Source: an uncultured Oscillospiraceae bacterium (lineage in GTDB: Bacteria > Bacillota > Clostridia > Oscillospirales > Ruminococcaceae). From it: a stretch of 15,122 bases of DNA. The notes beneath the pieces are model-generated. The model was not told the DNA's origin and did not search any database. It saw only the letters and a list, made by a program, of their open reading frames with translations. Location of the stretch: contig UQQY01000036.1 of assembly GCA_900543295.1 (NCBI GenBank), positions 1 through 15,122 of the forward strand, in the 5' to 3' direction. The position numbers were made by a program, and so were the translations under genes. Shown piece by piece: positions 1-6,721 of the stretch (the first letter of the stretch is position 1; each line of letters starts with the position of its first letter).

Positions 1-304
1 GCGCGGCGGCGTCCTTCTTATATTCCGCAATATAGCGTTCGGAAATTTCTTTTGAGGGCACGCCCTCTTCGAGCGCGCGCTTGATGATCTTGTCGTCCAC
101 GTCGGTGAAGTTCTGCACGAACTCCACCTCATAGCCGCGATAGGTCAGATAGCGCCGCAGAATGTCGAACACGCAGATCGGACGGGCGTTGCCGATGTGG
201 ATCAGATTATACACTGTCGGACCGCAGGCGTAAATTTTCACCTTGCCCGCCTCAATGGGGACAAACTCCTGTTTTTCTCTGGTGAGCGTGTTGTAAATTT
301 TCAT
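1..304 (-). CDS. cysS: Cysteinyl-tRNA synthetase, N-terminal part (runs off the window edge)
   Basis: Class I aminoacyl-tRNA synthetase that charges tRNA-Cys with cysteine in the cytoplasm. Only the first 101 codons are inside the window. The translation begins MKIYNTLTREKQEFVPIE and carries the family hallmarks: the YACGPTVY segment with Cys27, a zinc ligand in this family; the HIGN form of the class I HIGH motif at residues 36-39, within HIGNARP; and NFTDVDDKI at residues 65-73. The ATG at 304-302 overlaps the cysE stop codon as ATGA (4-base overlap), so translational coupling to cysE is likely. The upstream Cys-type T-box leader probably controls both genes. The open reading frame is intact to the window edge. 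Identification is firm; the catalytic C-terminal half, including the KMSKS loop, is not visible here. Confidence 0.97.
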   Translation of the reverse strand, partial: MKIYNTLTREKQEFVPIEAGKVKIYACGPTVYNLIHIGNARPICVFDILRRYLTYRGYEVEFVQNFTDVDDKIIKRALEEGVPSKEISERYIAEYKKDAAA

Positions 305-969
305 TTTTCGCTTTCTCCTTTCTTTTCATCCTGCGCCGCTTTCAGCGCTGTCAATTCCTTCGCCAATGCTTCGACCTCGCCGCGCAGACGGCAAAGCTCC
401 TGTGAAACGGGATCTTTTACATGAATCTGATCCATCTCGCCACAGACGCGCACACCGTCTTTCCGCACAATACGCGCCGGCACGCCTACCGCCGTGGAAT
501 TGGGCGGTACTTCGGCGAGCACCACGGCGCCCGCCGCAACGCGCGCGTTATCGCCGACGGTAAACGGCCCCAATATTTTCGCGCCGCTGCCGATCAGCAC
601 ATTGTTGCCAAGCGTCGGATGACGCTTTCCCTTATCCTTTCCCGTTCCGCCCAGCGTTACGCCCTGATACAGCGTACAGTTGTCGCCGATAACCGTTGTC
701 TCTCCAATGACGACGCCGCTGCCGTGGTCGATAAAAAGCCCTCTTCCAATCTGCGCGCCCGGATGAATTTCAATTCCCGTCCACAGTCTGCCCGACTGTG
801 AGAAAAAGCGCGCCAGAAAAAAGCAATGATGCCTGTAAAACCAATGCGCGATCCGATACCATAAAAGCGCGTGCAGGCCCGAATAAAGCAGCAGTACCTC
901 AAGCGAGCTGCGCGCCGCCGGATCCCGGCTTTTGATCGCGCGGATGTCATAGCGCAGATTTTTGAACAT
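301..969 (-). CDS. cysE: Serine O-acetyltransferase
   Basis: Transfers acetyl from acetyl-CoA to L-serine to give O-acetylserine, the committed step of cysteine synthesis; cytoplasmic. At 222 residues it is the short Gram-positive form rather than the longer enterobacterial one. Residues 1-60 are the helical N-terminal region. From about residue 66 a left-handed beta-helix of hexapeptide repeats begins (IHPGAQIGRGLFIDHGSG, then VVIGETTVIGDN), with Asp81-His82 of the DHGSG catalytic motif and the loop GGTGKDKGKRHP ending near residue 118. The C-terminus, about 190-222, is a Leu/Glu/Lys-rich probable coiled coil. The start is set by GGGAGGAG four to five bases before ATG. It is the first gene of the T-box-controlled unit and overlaps cysS by 4 bases. 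Confidence 0.96.
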   Translation of the reverse strand: MFKNLRYDIRAIKSRDPAARSSLEVLLLYSGLHALLWYRIAHWFYRHHCFFLARFFSQSGRLWTGIEIHPGAQIGRGLFIDHGSGVVIGETTVIGDNCTLYQGVTLGGTGKDKGKRHPTLGNNVLIGSGAKILGPFTVGDNARVAAGAVVLAEVPPNSTAVGVPARIVRKDGVRVCGEMDQIHVKDPVSQELCRLRGEVEALAKELTALKAAQDEKKGESEK

Positions 970-970
970 A

Positions 971-1265
971 GCTCCTCCCTTTCATTCCGTCAAAAAGACG
1001 CCGCCTTCATTCTATCACGAAGGCGGCGTCCCGCGGTTCCACTTCTGTTTTTTGCTCAAAACCCGATAACGGGGGTGAACCGAACGGCGATACTTATCCT
1101 TTCCCGCCGTCTGCTTCCGGACGCACTTCACAGCTCTTCTGCGTGCGGCGCTCTCATCCTTTCGCCGCTCTCTGTCCGCCGGTATGAGTCTGCTACTCTT
1201 TCCGTTCCACGCATTTTTATAGATACAAGACGATTTTTACCATCCGTTTTTTCGATTTAACATAC
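971..1265 (-). promoter_or_regulatory. Cysteine-specific T-box riboswitch leader of cysE-cysS
   Basis: A T-box leader senses the charging state of one tRNA and reads through an intrinsic terminator when that tRNA is uncharged. Seen here on the minus strand: a near-canonical T-box sequence AGAAGTGGAACCGCG at 1046-1032, directly followed by a terminator hairpin; a Stem I distal hairpin GCGGCG/CGCCGC (1168-1163 with 1150-1145) preceded by the typical AGAGAGC; a stem ACGGCG/CGCCGT (1110-1105 with 1089-1084); and a small Stem III, CCCG/CGGG, near 1065. The best specifier candidate is TGC (Cys) at 1125-1123 on the 3' side of Stem I. The TGGA at 1041-1038 would pair with a tRNA ending UCCA, as expected for tRNA-Cys, whose discriminator base is U. 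Context (cysE-cysS) agrees. Exact Stem I base pairing was not solved by hand. Confidence 0.93.
992..1030 (-). terminator. T-box intrinsic terminator before cysE
   Basis: Perfect 12-bp GC-rich stem (1030-1019 paired with 1008-997), a 10-base loop and five Ts (996-992) on the minus strand. Its 5' arm begins right after the T-box sequence, so the T-box antiterminator and this hairpin are mutually exclusive. This is the OFF state when tRNA-Cys is charged. Confidence 0.93.
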
Positions 1266-1271
1266 GAATAC

Positions 1272-1300
1272 AGTATACTACATGCACAGATTAAAAGCAA
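1272..1300 (-). promoter_or_regulatory. Sigma-A promoter of the T-box/cysE/cysS unit
   Basis: On the minus strand there is a -35 box TTGCTT (1300-1295), a 17-base spacer and a -10 box TATACT (1277-1272). Transcription would start near 1265, just before the T-box Stem I. The -35 box lies only 7 bases past the last base of the pgsA stop codon, leaving no room for a pgsA terminator in between. Confidence 0.8.
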
Positions 1301-1307
1301 GCGCGGC

Positions 1308-1877
1308 TTATTTCATCTGCCCAATTGCCGTCCGGTTTTTCCAGATATACTGCGCGCCCGATACAACGGAGAGCACAGCCGACACCCACATGAGAACCTC
1401 CGCAATCACCGGAACGGAAACAAAAGCCGGCAGAAGCGACCATTCTGAAAGCATGCACAAAATCAGGATCAGCACGATGCTGACCATCTGCACCGCGGTT
1501 TTTACCTTGCCGAGCATGCCTGCGGCAATAACGGTTCCGTCGCCGGATACTGCGACCAGACGAAGAGACGTCACCATGAACTCGCGCGCGATCATGATGA
1601 CCACCACAAGCGAGCCGCAGAGTCCAAGCTCAATAAAGGAAATCATGGCCGAAAGCACCAGTATTTTATCCGCAAGCGGATCTAAGAACTTGCCGAACGT
1701 TGTAACCTGGCTGTTTTTACGCGCCAGATAGCCGTCCAGCGAGTCGGTGACGGACGCGGCGATAAACACGATCAGCGCCAGAAGATAGTGCGCTGGGATC
1801 CGGCCGACCAGCAGAAACGCCAGAAACAACGGCACCAGCAATACCCGTAATACCGTCAGTTTATTCGGTGTGTTCAA
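1308..1877 (-). CDS. pgsA: CDP-diacylglycerol--glycerol-3-phosphate 3-phosphatidyltransferase
   Basis: Integral membrane enzyme that makes phosphatidylglycerol phosphate from CDP-diacylglycerol and glycerol 3-phosphate, the entry step to phosphatidylglycerol and cardiolipin. The CDP-alcohol phosphotransferase signature D-G-x2-A-R-x8-G-x3-D-x3-D is complete: Asp45, Asp48-Gly49, Ala52-Arg53, Gly62, Asp66 and Asp70. Several hydrophobic helices surround it (about 7-25, 30-45, 72-100 and 115-185). Length, 189 residues, is normal. The start codon is TTG at 1877; GGGAGG lies 8 bases upstream and no in-frame ATG is available, so TTG is well supported. It follows rimO by 27 bases and is probably the last gene of the recA-recX-rimO-pgsA run. 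Transcription may continue into the T-box leader, because no terminator separates them. Confidence 0.95.
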   Translation of the reverse strand: MNTPNKLTVLRVLLVPLFLAFLLVGRIPAHYLLALIVFIAASVTDSLDGYLARKNSQVTTFGKFLDPLADKILVLSAMISFIELGLCGSLVVVIMIAREFMVTSLRLVAVSGDGTVIAAGMLGKVKTAVQMVSIVLILILCMLSEWSLLPAFVSVPVIAEVLMWVSAVLSVVSGAQYIWKNRTAIGQMK

Positions 1878-1904
1878 GAAAGGTTCCTCCCTTAAAAAGC
1901 GTTT

Positions 1905-3242
1905 TTAACGGTGATAGGAAACGCATTCGCCGACTAAGTCGTAGTCCATGACTTCATTTACGCGCACCTTTACAAAGTCGCCCATTTTAAGGCTGTCCTC
2001 GCTTGTGAAAAAGACTTTGCCGTCCACATCCGGCGCATCCGCCTCCGTGCGTCCGAAATAGCATTCGCCGTAGCGGTCAAAGCCCTCGACCACGCACAAA
2101 AGCCGCTCGCCGATTTTTTCCCTGTTAAGCTGCTCCATGATAATGGACTGCTGCGTCATAATGACTTCCTCGCGGCGCTTTTTTACGTCCTCGTCAATTT
2201 GTCCGTCCATATCCGCGGCGACTGTGCCCTCCTCGGCGGAAAAGGCAAAACAGCCAAGCCGGTCAAAACGGATTTCCTCGATAAACTCGCTCAGCGCGGC
2301 AAACTGCTCCTCCGTCTCGCCGGGGAAGCCGACCATCACAGTCGTGCGAAGCGTAAGCCCCGGAATGCGGCTGCGCAGCTTTTTCATCAAAGCTGTAAGA
2401 GAGGCGCGGTCCATCGGGCGGTTCATACTCCGCAGCACGGCCTCTTCACAGTGCTGAATCGGAATATCGAGATATTTTACAAGCTTTTCCTCCGCCGCAA
2501 TGACGTCGATCAGCTCCTCGGTGATTTTGTCCGGATAGCAGTAAAGCGTGCGGATCCAGCGCAGACCGTCAATTCTACAGAGCTTCTTTAAAAGCTCCGC
2601 CAGTTTGTATTCGCTGTACAGATCCTCGCCGTAGCGGGTGGTATCCTGCGCCACGACGACCAGCTCCTTTACGCCCTGTGAGGCAAGCCACTCCGCCTCT
2701 TTGACAAGTTCCTCCATCGGACGGCTGCGGAAGCGGCCGCGAATCTGCGGGATTGCGCAGTAGGTGCAGCAGTTATCGCAGCCCTCTGCGATTTTTAAGT
2801 AAGCATAGAAAGGCAGCGTAGTGAGCACCCGTTCGCCGGAGAGACAGAGAGACTCTTTTTCGCCGTATGCAGTCATCCTGCTTCCCGCGGCGGCTTTTTC
2901 GACCGCCTCGCAGATTTTATCGTTTGAGCCGATGCCCAGAACAACGTCGACCTCATCCATTTCCTTTACAATTTCGTCGCGGTAGCGCTCCGCCAGACAG
3001 CCGGTGACCACAATGCCTTTGATCGTGCCTTCTTTTTTAAGCGCCGCCATCTCCAGTATATTCTCAATAGCCTCTTCTTTTGCAGACTGAATAAAGCCGC
3101 AGGTGTTGATGATGACAACGTCGCTCTCCGACACATCTCCGCACAGCGTAAAGCCGTTTTGTGCAAGCGCCGCCAGAAGATGCTCCGCATCCACCTGATT
3201 CTTTGAACAGCCGAGTGAAATCATTGAAACCTTGATTGCCAT
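1905..3242 (-). CDS. rimO: Ribosomal protein S12 methylthiotransferase (radical SAM)
   Basis: Adds a methylthio group to the conserved aspartate of ribosomal protein S12, using S-adenosylmethionine and two [4Fe-4S] clusters. With the start used here it is 445 residues, the usual size. The N-terminal methylthiotransferase domain has its three cluster cysteines, Cys12 (LGCSKNQVDAE), Cys48 (NTCGF) and Cys82 (TGCLAERY). The radical SAM motif C-x3-C-x2-C is Cys155/Cys159/Cys162 in EGCDNCCTYCAIP. A TRAM-like domain fills the last 65 or so residues. LGCSKNQVD and the absence of MiaB-type features favour RimO over MiaB. The frame stays open to 3284, which would overlap recX, but GGAGGAG lies 5-6 bases before the ATG at 3242, so that start is chosen; it leaves 22 bases after recX. 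Confidence 0.93.
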   Translation of the reverse strand: MAIKVSMISLGCSKNQVDAEHLLAALAQNGFTLCGDVSESDVVIINTCGFIQSAKEEAIENILEMAALKKEGTIKGIVVTGCLAERYRDEIVKEMDEVDVVLGIGSNDKICEAVEKAAAGSRMTAYGEKESLCLSGERVLTTLPFYAYLKIAEGCDNCCTYCAIPQIRGRFRSRPMEELVKEAEWLASQGVKELVVVAQDTTRYGEDLYSEYKLAELLKKLCRIDGLRWIRTLYCYPDKITEELIDVIAAEEKLVKYLDIPIQHCEEAVLRSMNRPMDRASLTALMKKLRSRIPGLTLRTTVMVGFPGETEEQFAALSEFIEEIRFDRLGCFAFSAEEGTVAADMDGQIDEDVKKRREEVIMTQQSIIMEQLNREKIGERLLCVVEGFDRYGECYFGRTEADAPDVDGKVFFTSEDSLKMGDFVKVRVNEVMDYDLVGECVSYHR

Positions 3243-3264
3243 GTAACTCCTCCGTAAAAAGGGC

Positions 3265-3903
3265 TTATTCCCAGTCTTCCTCATCCTCCGGCGCTTCCTC
3301 GCCGCAGCGCTCCACAGCTTCGCGGATGTCGCGATAATCGTATCCCAGCCGCATAAGCGCGGCGGTCAGTTTCTTTTTCGCGCGCGGATCCCCGTCGTTT
3401 AGAAAGCGGGTATATTTTTTTTCGATAACCGTACAAATCTGCTCCACTGTGTCCACCTCGCATGCTTCCAGCGCCGTTTCGGCGGTCAGCGGATCGATCC
3501 CTTTGCGGATCAGCTCATATTTTGCACGGCGCGCGCCCCATTTTTTTGTCTCCAAATAATAGCGCGCGTATTTCGCGGCATACGCCTCGTCGTTTAAAAA
3601 GCGCTGTTCCTCCATGAGGTCACAGACCATCCCCGCCGCCTCGGGCGAAATATAGCGCAGAAGCTTGTCGTAAAGCTCCTTACGCGAATGGTCGCGATAG
3701 CCAAGAAGGTCGTATGCTTTTTCCCGCCCGCGGCGGTACTGCGCCTGCAAATCCAGCTCATTCAGCGCGCCGGCGTCCACTTCGCAGCCCGCGCGGATGT
3801 GATTTGCAAGAATCGTCTCTCCGTCAAGCGTACAGAGATAGCCGTCCTCCGTATACAGACGAAACCGCTCGCCCTTGCCCGGCTCAATCGCTGTAATCCG
3901 CAT
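3265..3903 (-). CDS. recX: Recombination regulatory protein RecX
   Basis: RecX binds RecA filaments and limits their growth, so it modulates recombination and the DNA-damage response. The 212-residue protein has the family's helical repeats, including LLGYRDHSRKELYDKLL near residues 66-82 and the RFLNDEAYAAKYARYYLE segment near residues 100-117, then KWGARRAKYELIRKGI. The C-terminus is strongly acidic (EEAPEDEEDWE). Its ATG shares one base with the recA stop codon (TAATG), so it is translated by coupling to recA. No separate ribosome binding site is evident beyond what lies inside the recA 3' end. Placement directly after recA is a classical arrangement and strengthens the call. Confidence 0.92.
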   Translation of the reverse strand: MRITAIEPGKGERFRLYTEDGYLCTLDGETILANHIRAGCEVDAGALNELDLQAQYRRGREKAYDLLGYRDHSRKELYDKLLRYISPEAAGMVCDLMEEQRFLNDEAYAAKYARYYLETKKWGARRAKYELIRKGIDPLTAETALEACEVDTVEQICTVIEKKYTRFLNDGDPRAKKKLTAALMRLGYDYRDIREAVERCGEEAPEDEEDWE

Positions 3904-5060
3904 TAAAAGTCGCTCTCGTCCGCATCGATGTCAAGGTCAACTTCCATATTGACCGGCGCCGCCGGAATAACCGGAGCGGCAGCCTGCGGCGCAGAGGAAA
4001 CGGGCTTCATGCGCGACTTCTCAAGCAGCTCCGCCGCATGTGCGCGCACCTTCTGTTCGATCTCGTCGCAAAGCGCCTGATTCTCCTTCAAAAGCTGCTT
4101 CACCTTGTCGCGGCCCTGTCCCAGACGATCGCCGTTATAGCTGAACCACGCGCCGCTCTTTTCGATAATATCCGCTTCCACGGCATAATCGATGATTTCG
4201 CCGATACGGGAGACGCCCTCGCCATAGAGAATGTCGAATACAACCTCTTTAAACGGCGGTGCAACCTTGTTCTTTACGATTTTGCATTTCGTCTTGTTGC
4301 CGATAATCTCCGCACCGTTCTTGATCGGTTCGCCGCGGCGCACCTCAATGCGGACGGACGAATAGAATTTGAGCGCGCGGCCGCCCGGGGTTGTCTCCGG
4401 ATTGCCGTACATCACGCCAATCTTTTCGCGGATCTGGTTGATAAATACGGCCACGCAGTTGGAGCGTGAGACAACCGAGGTAAGCTTTCTAAGCGCCTGC
4501 GACATCAGACGCGCCTGTAAGCCGACGTGCGCCTCGCCCATCTCGCCGTCGATCTCCGCCTTTGTGACCATTGCCGCGACGGAATCCAGAACGATCACGT
4601 CCAGTGCGCCCGAACGAATCAGCGCCTCCATGATCTCAAGCGCCTGCTCGCCGGTGTCCGGCTGGGACACAAGCAGAGAATCAATATCGACACCCAGCGC
4701 CTTTGCGTAAACGGGATCGAGCGCGTGCTCAACGTCGATAAACGCAGCCTCGCCCCCGGCTTTCTGCGCCTGCGCGATGATTTGCAGTGCGACCGTCGTC
4801 TTACCGGAGGATTCCGGACCGTATACCTCAATGATACGACCGCGCGGAACGCCGCCAATACCCAGCGCCATATCGAGACCGAGCGAACCGGTTGAAATCG
4901 CGTCCACCTGCATAGCGGTCGCCTGCCCAAGCTTCATAACCGCGCCTTTGCCGTACTGTTTTTCAATTTGACTGATTGCTGTCTCCAGCGCCTTTTTCTT
5001 GTCTGCCGCGGAAACCTGTAATTCCACCTGCGGTTTGCCGCCCTTTGCTTTTGTCGCCAT
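3903..5060 (-). CDS. recA: Recombinase RecA
   Basis: ATP-dependent strand-exchange protein for homologous recombination, also the co-protease of the SOS response. In the 385-residue translation the Walker A motif GPESSGKT is at residues 81-88, the catalytic glutamate (VEHALDP) is Glu111, Walker B VIVLDS is at 155-160, and the L2 DNA-binding loop with the GNPETTPGGRALKFY signature is at about 210-233. The N-terminus is about 15 residues longer than in E. coli (MATKAKGGKPQVELQ). The C-terminus has a Pro/Ala-rich linker and an acidic tail (MEVDLDIDADESDF). The start has AGAGGAG 9 bases upstream. recX follows with a one-base overlap. No clear LexA box was found upstream. Confidence 0.99.
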   Translation of the reverse strand: MATKAKGGKPQVELQVSAADKKKALETAISQIEKQYGKGAVMKLGQATAMQVDAISTGSLGLDMALGIGGVPRGRIIEVYGPESSGKTTVALQIIAQAQKAGGEAAFIDVEHALDPVYAKALGVDIDSLLVSQPDTGEQALEIMEALIRSGALDVIVLDSVAAMVTKAEIDGEMGEAHVGLQARLMSQALRKLTSVVSRSNCVAVFINQIREKIGVMYGNPETTPGGRALKFYSSVRIEVRRGEPIKNGAEIIGNKTKCKIVKNKVAPPFKEVVFDILYGEGVSRIGEIIDYAVEADIIEKSGAWFSYNGDRLGQGRDKVKQLLKENQALCDEIEQKVRAHAAELLEKSRMKPVSSAPQAAAPVIPAAPVNMEVDLDIDADESDF

Positions 5061-5085
5061 CGTTCACTGCTCCTCTATTTGTCTT

Positions 5086-5091
5086 ATTATA
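5086..5091 (-). promoter_or_regulatory. Probable -10 element of the recA promoter
   Basis: A perfect TATAAT lies on the minus strand 25 bases before the recA ATG, implying a start near 5079 and a short leader that just contains the AGAGGAG ribosome binding site. No good -35 box sits at 16-18 bases, and there is no TGn extension, so the call rests on the -10 alone. The 124 bases between the flavin reductase gene and recA hold little else: a GGCCGGCC palindrome and a weak TACTT/AAGTA inverted repeat. Confidence 0.4.
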
Positions 5092-5184
5092 AAACCGATT
5101 TTTCACACAGCTTTTTGGTATCGCCCGCAGTATCTTCCCTACTTCAGAAAGTACGCAGACGGCCGGCCGCATATATCTTTCTAC

Positions 5185-5835
5185 TTAATATTCGCCTATA
5201 TCCCGGTATTTTTTCAAAACGGCAATCCAGTCGTGCGATTTTCCCTCAAACTTCTCCGGATTCACCGGATAATGTACGTTATAAAGATAACCGTTCTCCC
5301 CGTATCTGCCCTGTGCAGCCTCGTCTAGATACCTTTCGTCAATGCATACGTTCACAGCCTCCAGACACATCAGAACATGATCGCTGCCCTCTTTGATTTC
5401 CTTTTCCCACAGAAGACGGCACTCCAGATTCAAAAAGCACTCCTTCACGCGCGGGGCGTCAACACGGGAGGCATCCTCTGCGGTAAGACCGGACGCGGCA
5501 AGTTCATCCTCGTCGAAGCCGTTATTTTGAATGGTCGCCATACAGCGGTCGTACAGATCCGCCGACATAAAATTCAAAACCGCCGCGCCCCTTTCCTTTA
5601 CGGTCTGGTACAGATGTCCGGTCTTACTCACGCTCGAAAGAACCGCGTAAAAGCCGTCCGGGCCGCCGTTAAAGCACGCCCACGACTGCATGCAGGCATT
5701 CGGCCTGCCGTTCGATTTATACGAGGTTACAAGAAACAGGGGCGCAGGGATCGCCGTTACAAAGTCCATCCACGAAAAGCCGAACGTTTCCATCCCCGCC
5801 ATGGACGGGGGAACCGCCGCGTATTCTTTTTTCAT
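5185..5835 (-). CDS. Flavin reductase family protein (FMN-binding split barrel)
   Basis: A 216-residue protein resembling the flavin-reductase-like, FMN-binding split-barrel family found widely in anaerobes. The N-terminal part contains the family-typical AIPAPLFLVTSYKSNGRPN stretch (residues 28-46), then ACMQSWACFNGG (47-58), YAVLSSVSKTGHLYQTV (63-79) and AAVLNFMS (84-91). It probably binds FMN and may act as a NAD(P)H:flavin or flavin-linked electron-transfer reductase; the true substrate cannot be read from sequence. An ATG seven codons upstream is possible, but AGGAGGAG lies about 6 bases before the ATG at 5835, so that start is preferred. It follows prmC by 44 bases. A promoter inside the prmC 3' end and a terminator-like hairpin in the leader suggest it is transcribed separately. 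Confidence 0.82.
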   Translation of the reverse strand: MKKEYAAVPPSMAGMETFGFSWMDFVTAIPAPLFLVTSYKSNGRPNACMQSWACFNGGPDGFYAVLSSVSKTGHLYQTVKERGAAVLNFMSADLYDRCMATIQNNGFDEDELAASGLTAEDASRVDAPRVKECFLNLECRLLWEKEIKEGSDHVLMCLEAVNVCIDERYLDEAAQGRYGENGYLYNVHYPVNPEKFEGKSHDWIAVLKKYRDIGEY

Positions 5836-5868
5836 ACGCTTCTCCTCCTGATTCATTTACATGAAAAG

Positions 5869-5892
5869 AAAAAACACCGCTATCCGGCGTTT
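5869..5892 (-). terminator. Intrinsic terminator overlapping the prmC stop codon
   Basis: On the minus strand an 8-bp stem, AAACGCCG (5892-5885) with CGGTGTTT (5879-5872), closes a GATAG loop that contains the prmC TAG. Ts run from 5874 to 5869, so the last three stem pairs draw on the T tract. The core is 5 bp with one G-U pair, so strength is moderate. It would end the lipoprotein-to-prmC transcript and also sits inside the leader of the flavin reductase gene. Confidence 0.55.
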
Positions 5893-6719
5893 CCCGTATT
5901 GATTCCGCCGACCACACGTATTATACCACAGAGGTCGCGCCAGGTGCAAATATCCGAAAAGCCGTTCTCCGAAAGAATTGCGGAAACGCTGTCCGACTGT
6001 CCTGCGCCTACCTCGTACAGCAGAGCGCCGCCGTTTTTCAGGTTCGGCTTCCAGCGCCGCGTAATGATACGGTAAAAATCCAGCCCGTCCGCGCCGCCTG
6101 CAAGCGCTACGGCCGGTTCAAAGGAAACCTCTTTTTGCAGCCGCGCCATATCCGCCGCCGAGAGATACGGCGGATTCGACACGATCATGTCATAAAGCCC
6201 CGCAGAGGAGGCGCAGACGTCAAAGAGAAACGGACGAACCGCCGCGCCGTGCCGCGCGATATTACGCGTGAGATAGGAATAGGCCTCCCCGCTTTTTTCA
6301 AACGCATCCACCGACGAGCCGGAAAGCTCTCTCGCAAGCGTAACAGCGATACAGCCGCTGCCCGCGCAGAGATCGGCGATATGCGGCTTTTCCACAGCGG
6401 ACGCAAGAGAAAGCGCGGCCTCCACCAGCGTCTCTGTATCCGCGCGCGGGATAAGTACCCCTTCGCCGACTGAAAACGGGCGGCCGTAAAAGGTCCATTC
6501 TCCCAGTATGTACTGAAGCGGTTCACCGTTTAAACGTCTCAGCAGCGCCGCATCGATTGTCTGAACCTGCTCACCGCTCAGCTCGAACGAGCCGGTCAGC
6601 ACCTGTGTGCGGGAAAGCCCTGCGCACCCTGCAAGCAGCTCGAACGCCTCAAAGGAAGGACTTTCGCTGATTTTTTCAAGCTCGCGGCACAATACGCGAT
6701 AGCTCTCGTTTGCCGTCAT
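5880..6719 (-). CDS. prmC: Peptide chain release factor N5-glutamine methyltransferase
   Basis: Methylates the glutamine of the GGQ motif in release factors RF1 and RF2, using S-adenosylmethionine, which improves translation termination. Seen in the sequence (279 residues): the N-terminal helical domain ending in RRLNGEPLQYILGEWTFYG (61-79), VLIPRADTETLVE (88-100), the SAM-binding loop ADLCAGSGCIAVTLA (115-129; the usual T of DLGTGSG is replaced by A) and the catalytic NPPY (182-185). The C-terminus has the usual DLCGIIRVV. An in-frame GTG at 6728, overlapping the DUF1385 gene, is an alternative start; I prefer the ATG at 6719, just after the DUF1385 stop codon, but cannot decide from the ribosome binding site. 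prmC next to a DUF1385 gene is a common Clostridia pairing. Confidence 0.94.
   Translation of the reverse strand: MTANESYRVLCRELEKISESPSFEAFELLAGCAGLSRTQVLTGSFELSGEQVQTIDAALLRRLNGEPLQYILGEWTFYGRPFSVGEGVLIPRADTETLVEAALSLASAVEKPHIADLCAGSGCIAVTLARELSGSSVDAFEKSGEAYSYLTRNIARHGAAVRPFLFDVCASSAGLYDMIVSNPPYLSAADMARLQKEVSFEPAVALAGGADGLDFYRIITRRWKPNLKNGGALLYEVGAGQSDSVSAILSENGFSDICTWRDLCGIIRVVGGINTGNAG
5920..5949 (-). promoter_or_regulatory. Promoter of the flavin reductase gene, nested in prmC
   Basis: On the minus strand, inside the last codons of prmC, there is TTGCAC (5949-5944), an 18-base spacer and a perfect TATAAT (5925-5920) preceded by TGG, which makes an extended -10. Transcription would start near 5913, giving a leader of about 78 bases before the flavin reductase ATG. 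Coding constraint could produce the -10 by chance, but the three elements together are convincing. Confidence 0.6.
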
Positions 6720-6721
6720 GC

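Noticed and set aside
3243..3284. Upstream extension of rimO by 14 codons, overlapping recX
   Set aside because: The clear GGAGGAG site and the family N-terminus both place the start at 3242.
5159..5170. GGCCGGCC palindrome between the flavin reductase gene and recA
   Set aside because: Short, with no T tract on either side; not a terminator, and such GC palindromes are expected by chance.
5061..5184. LexA/SOS box before recA
   Set aside because: I looked for the CGAAC-N4-GTTCG form and saw none; GAACGATGGC at the start codon matches only one half-site.
5377..6075. Open frame of 232 codons on the plus strand across the flavin reductase and prmC genes
   Set aside because: It is antisense to two real genes, very rich in Arg/His/Pro, and has no family-like motif or ribosome binding site.
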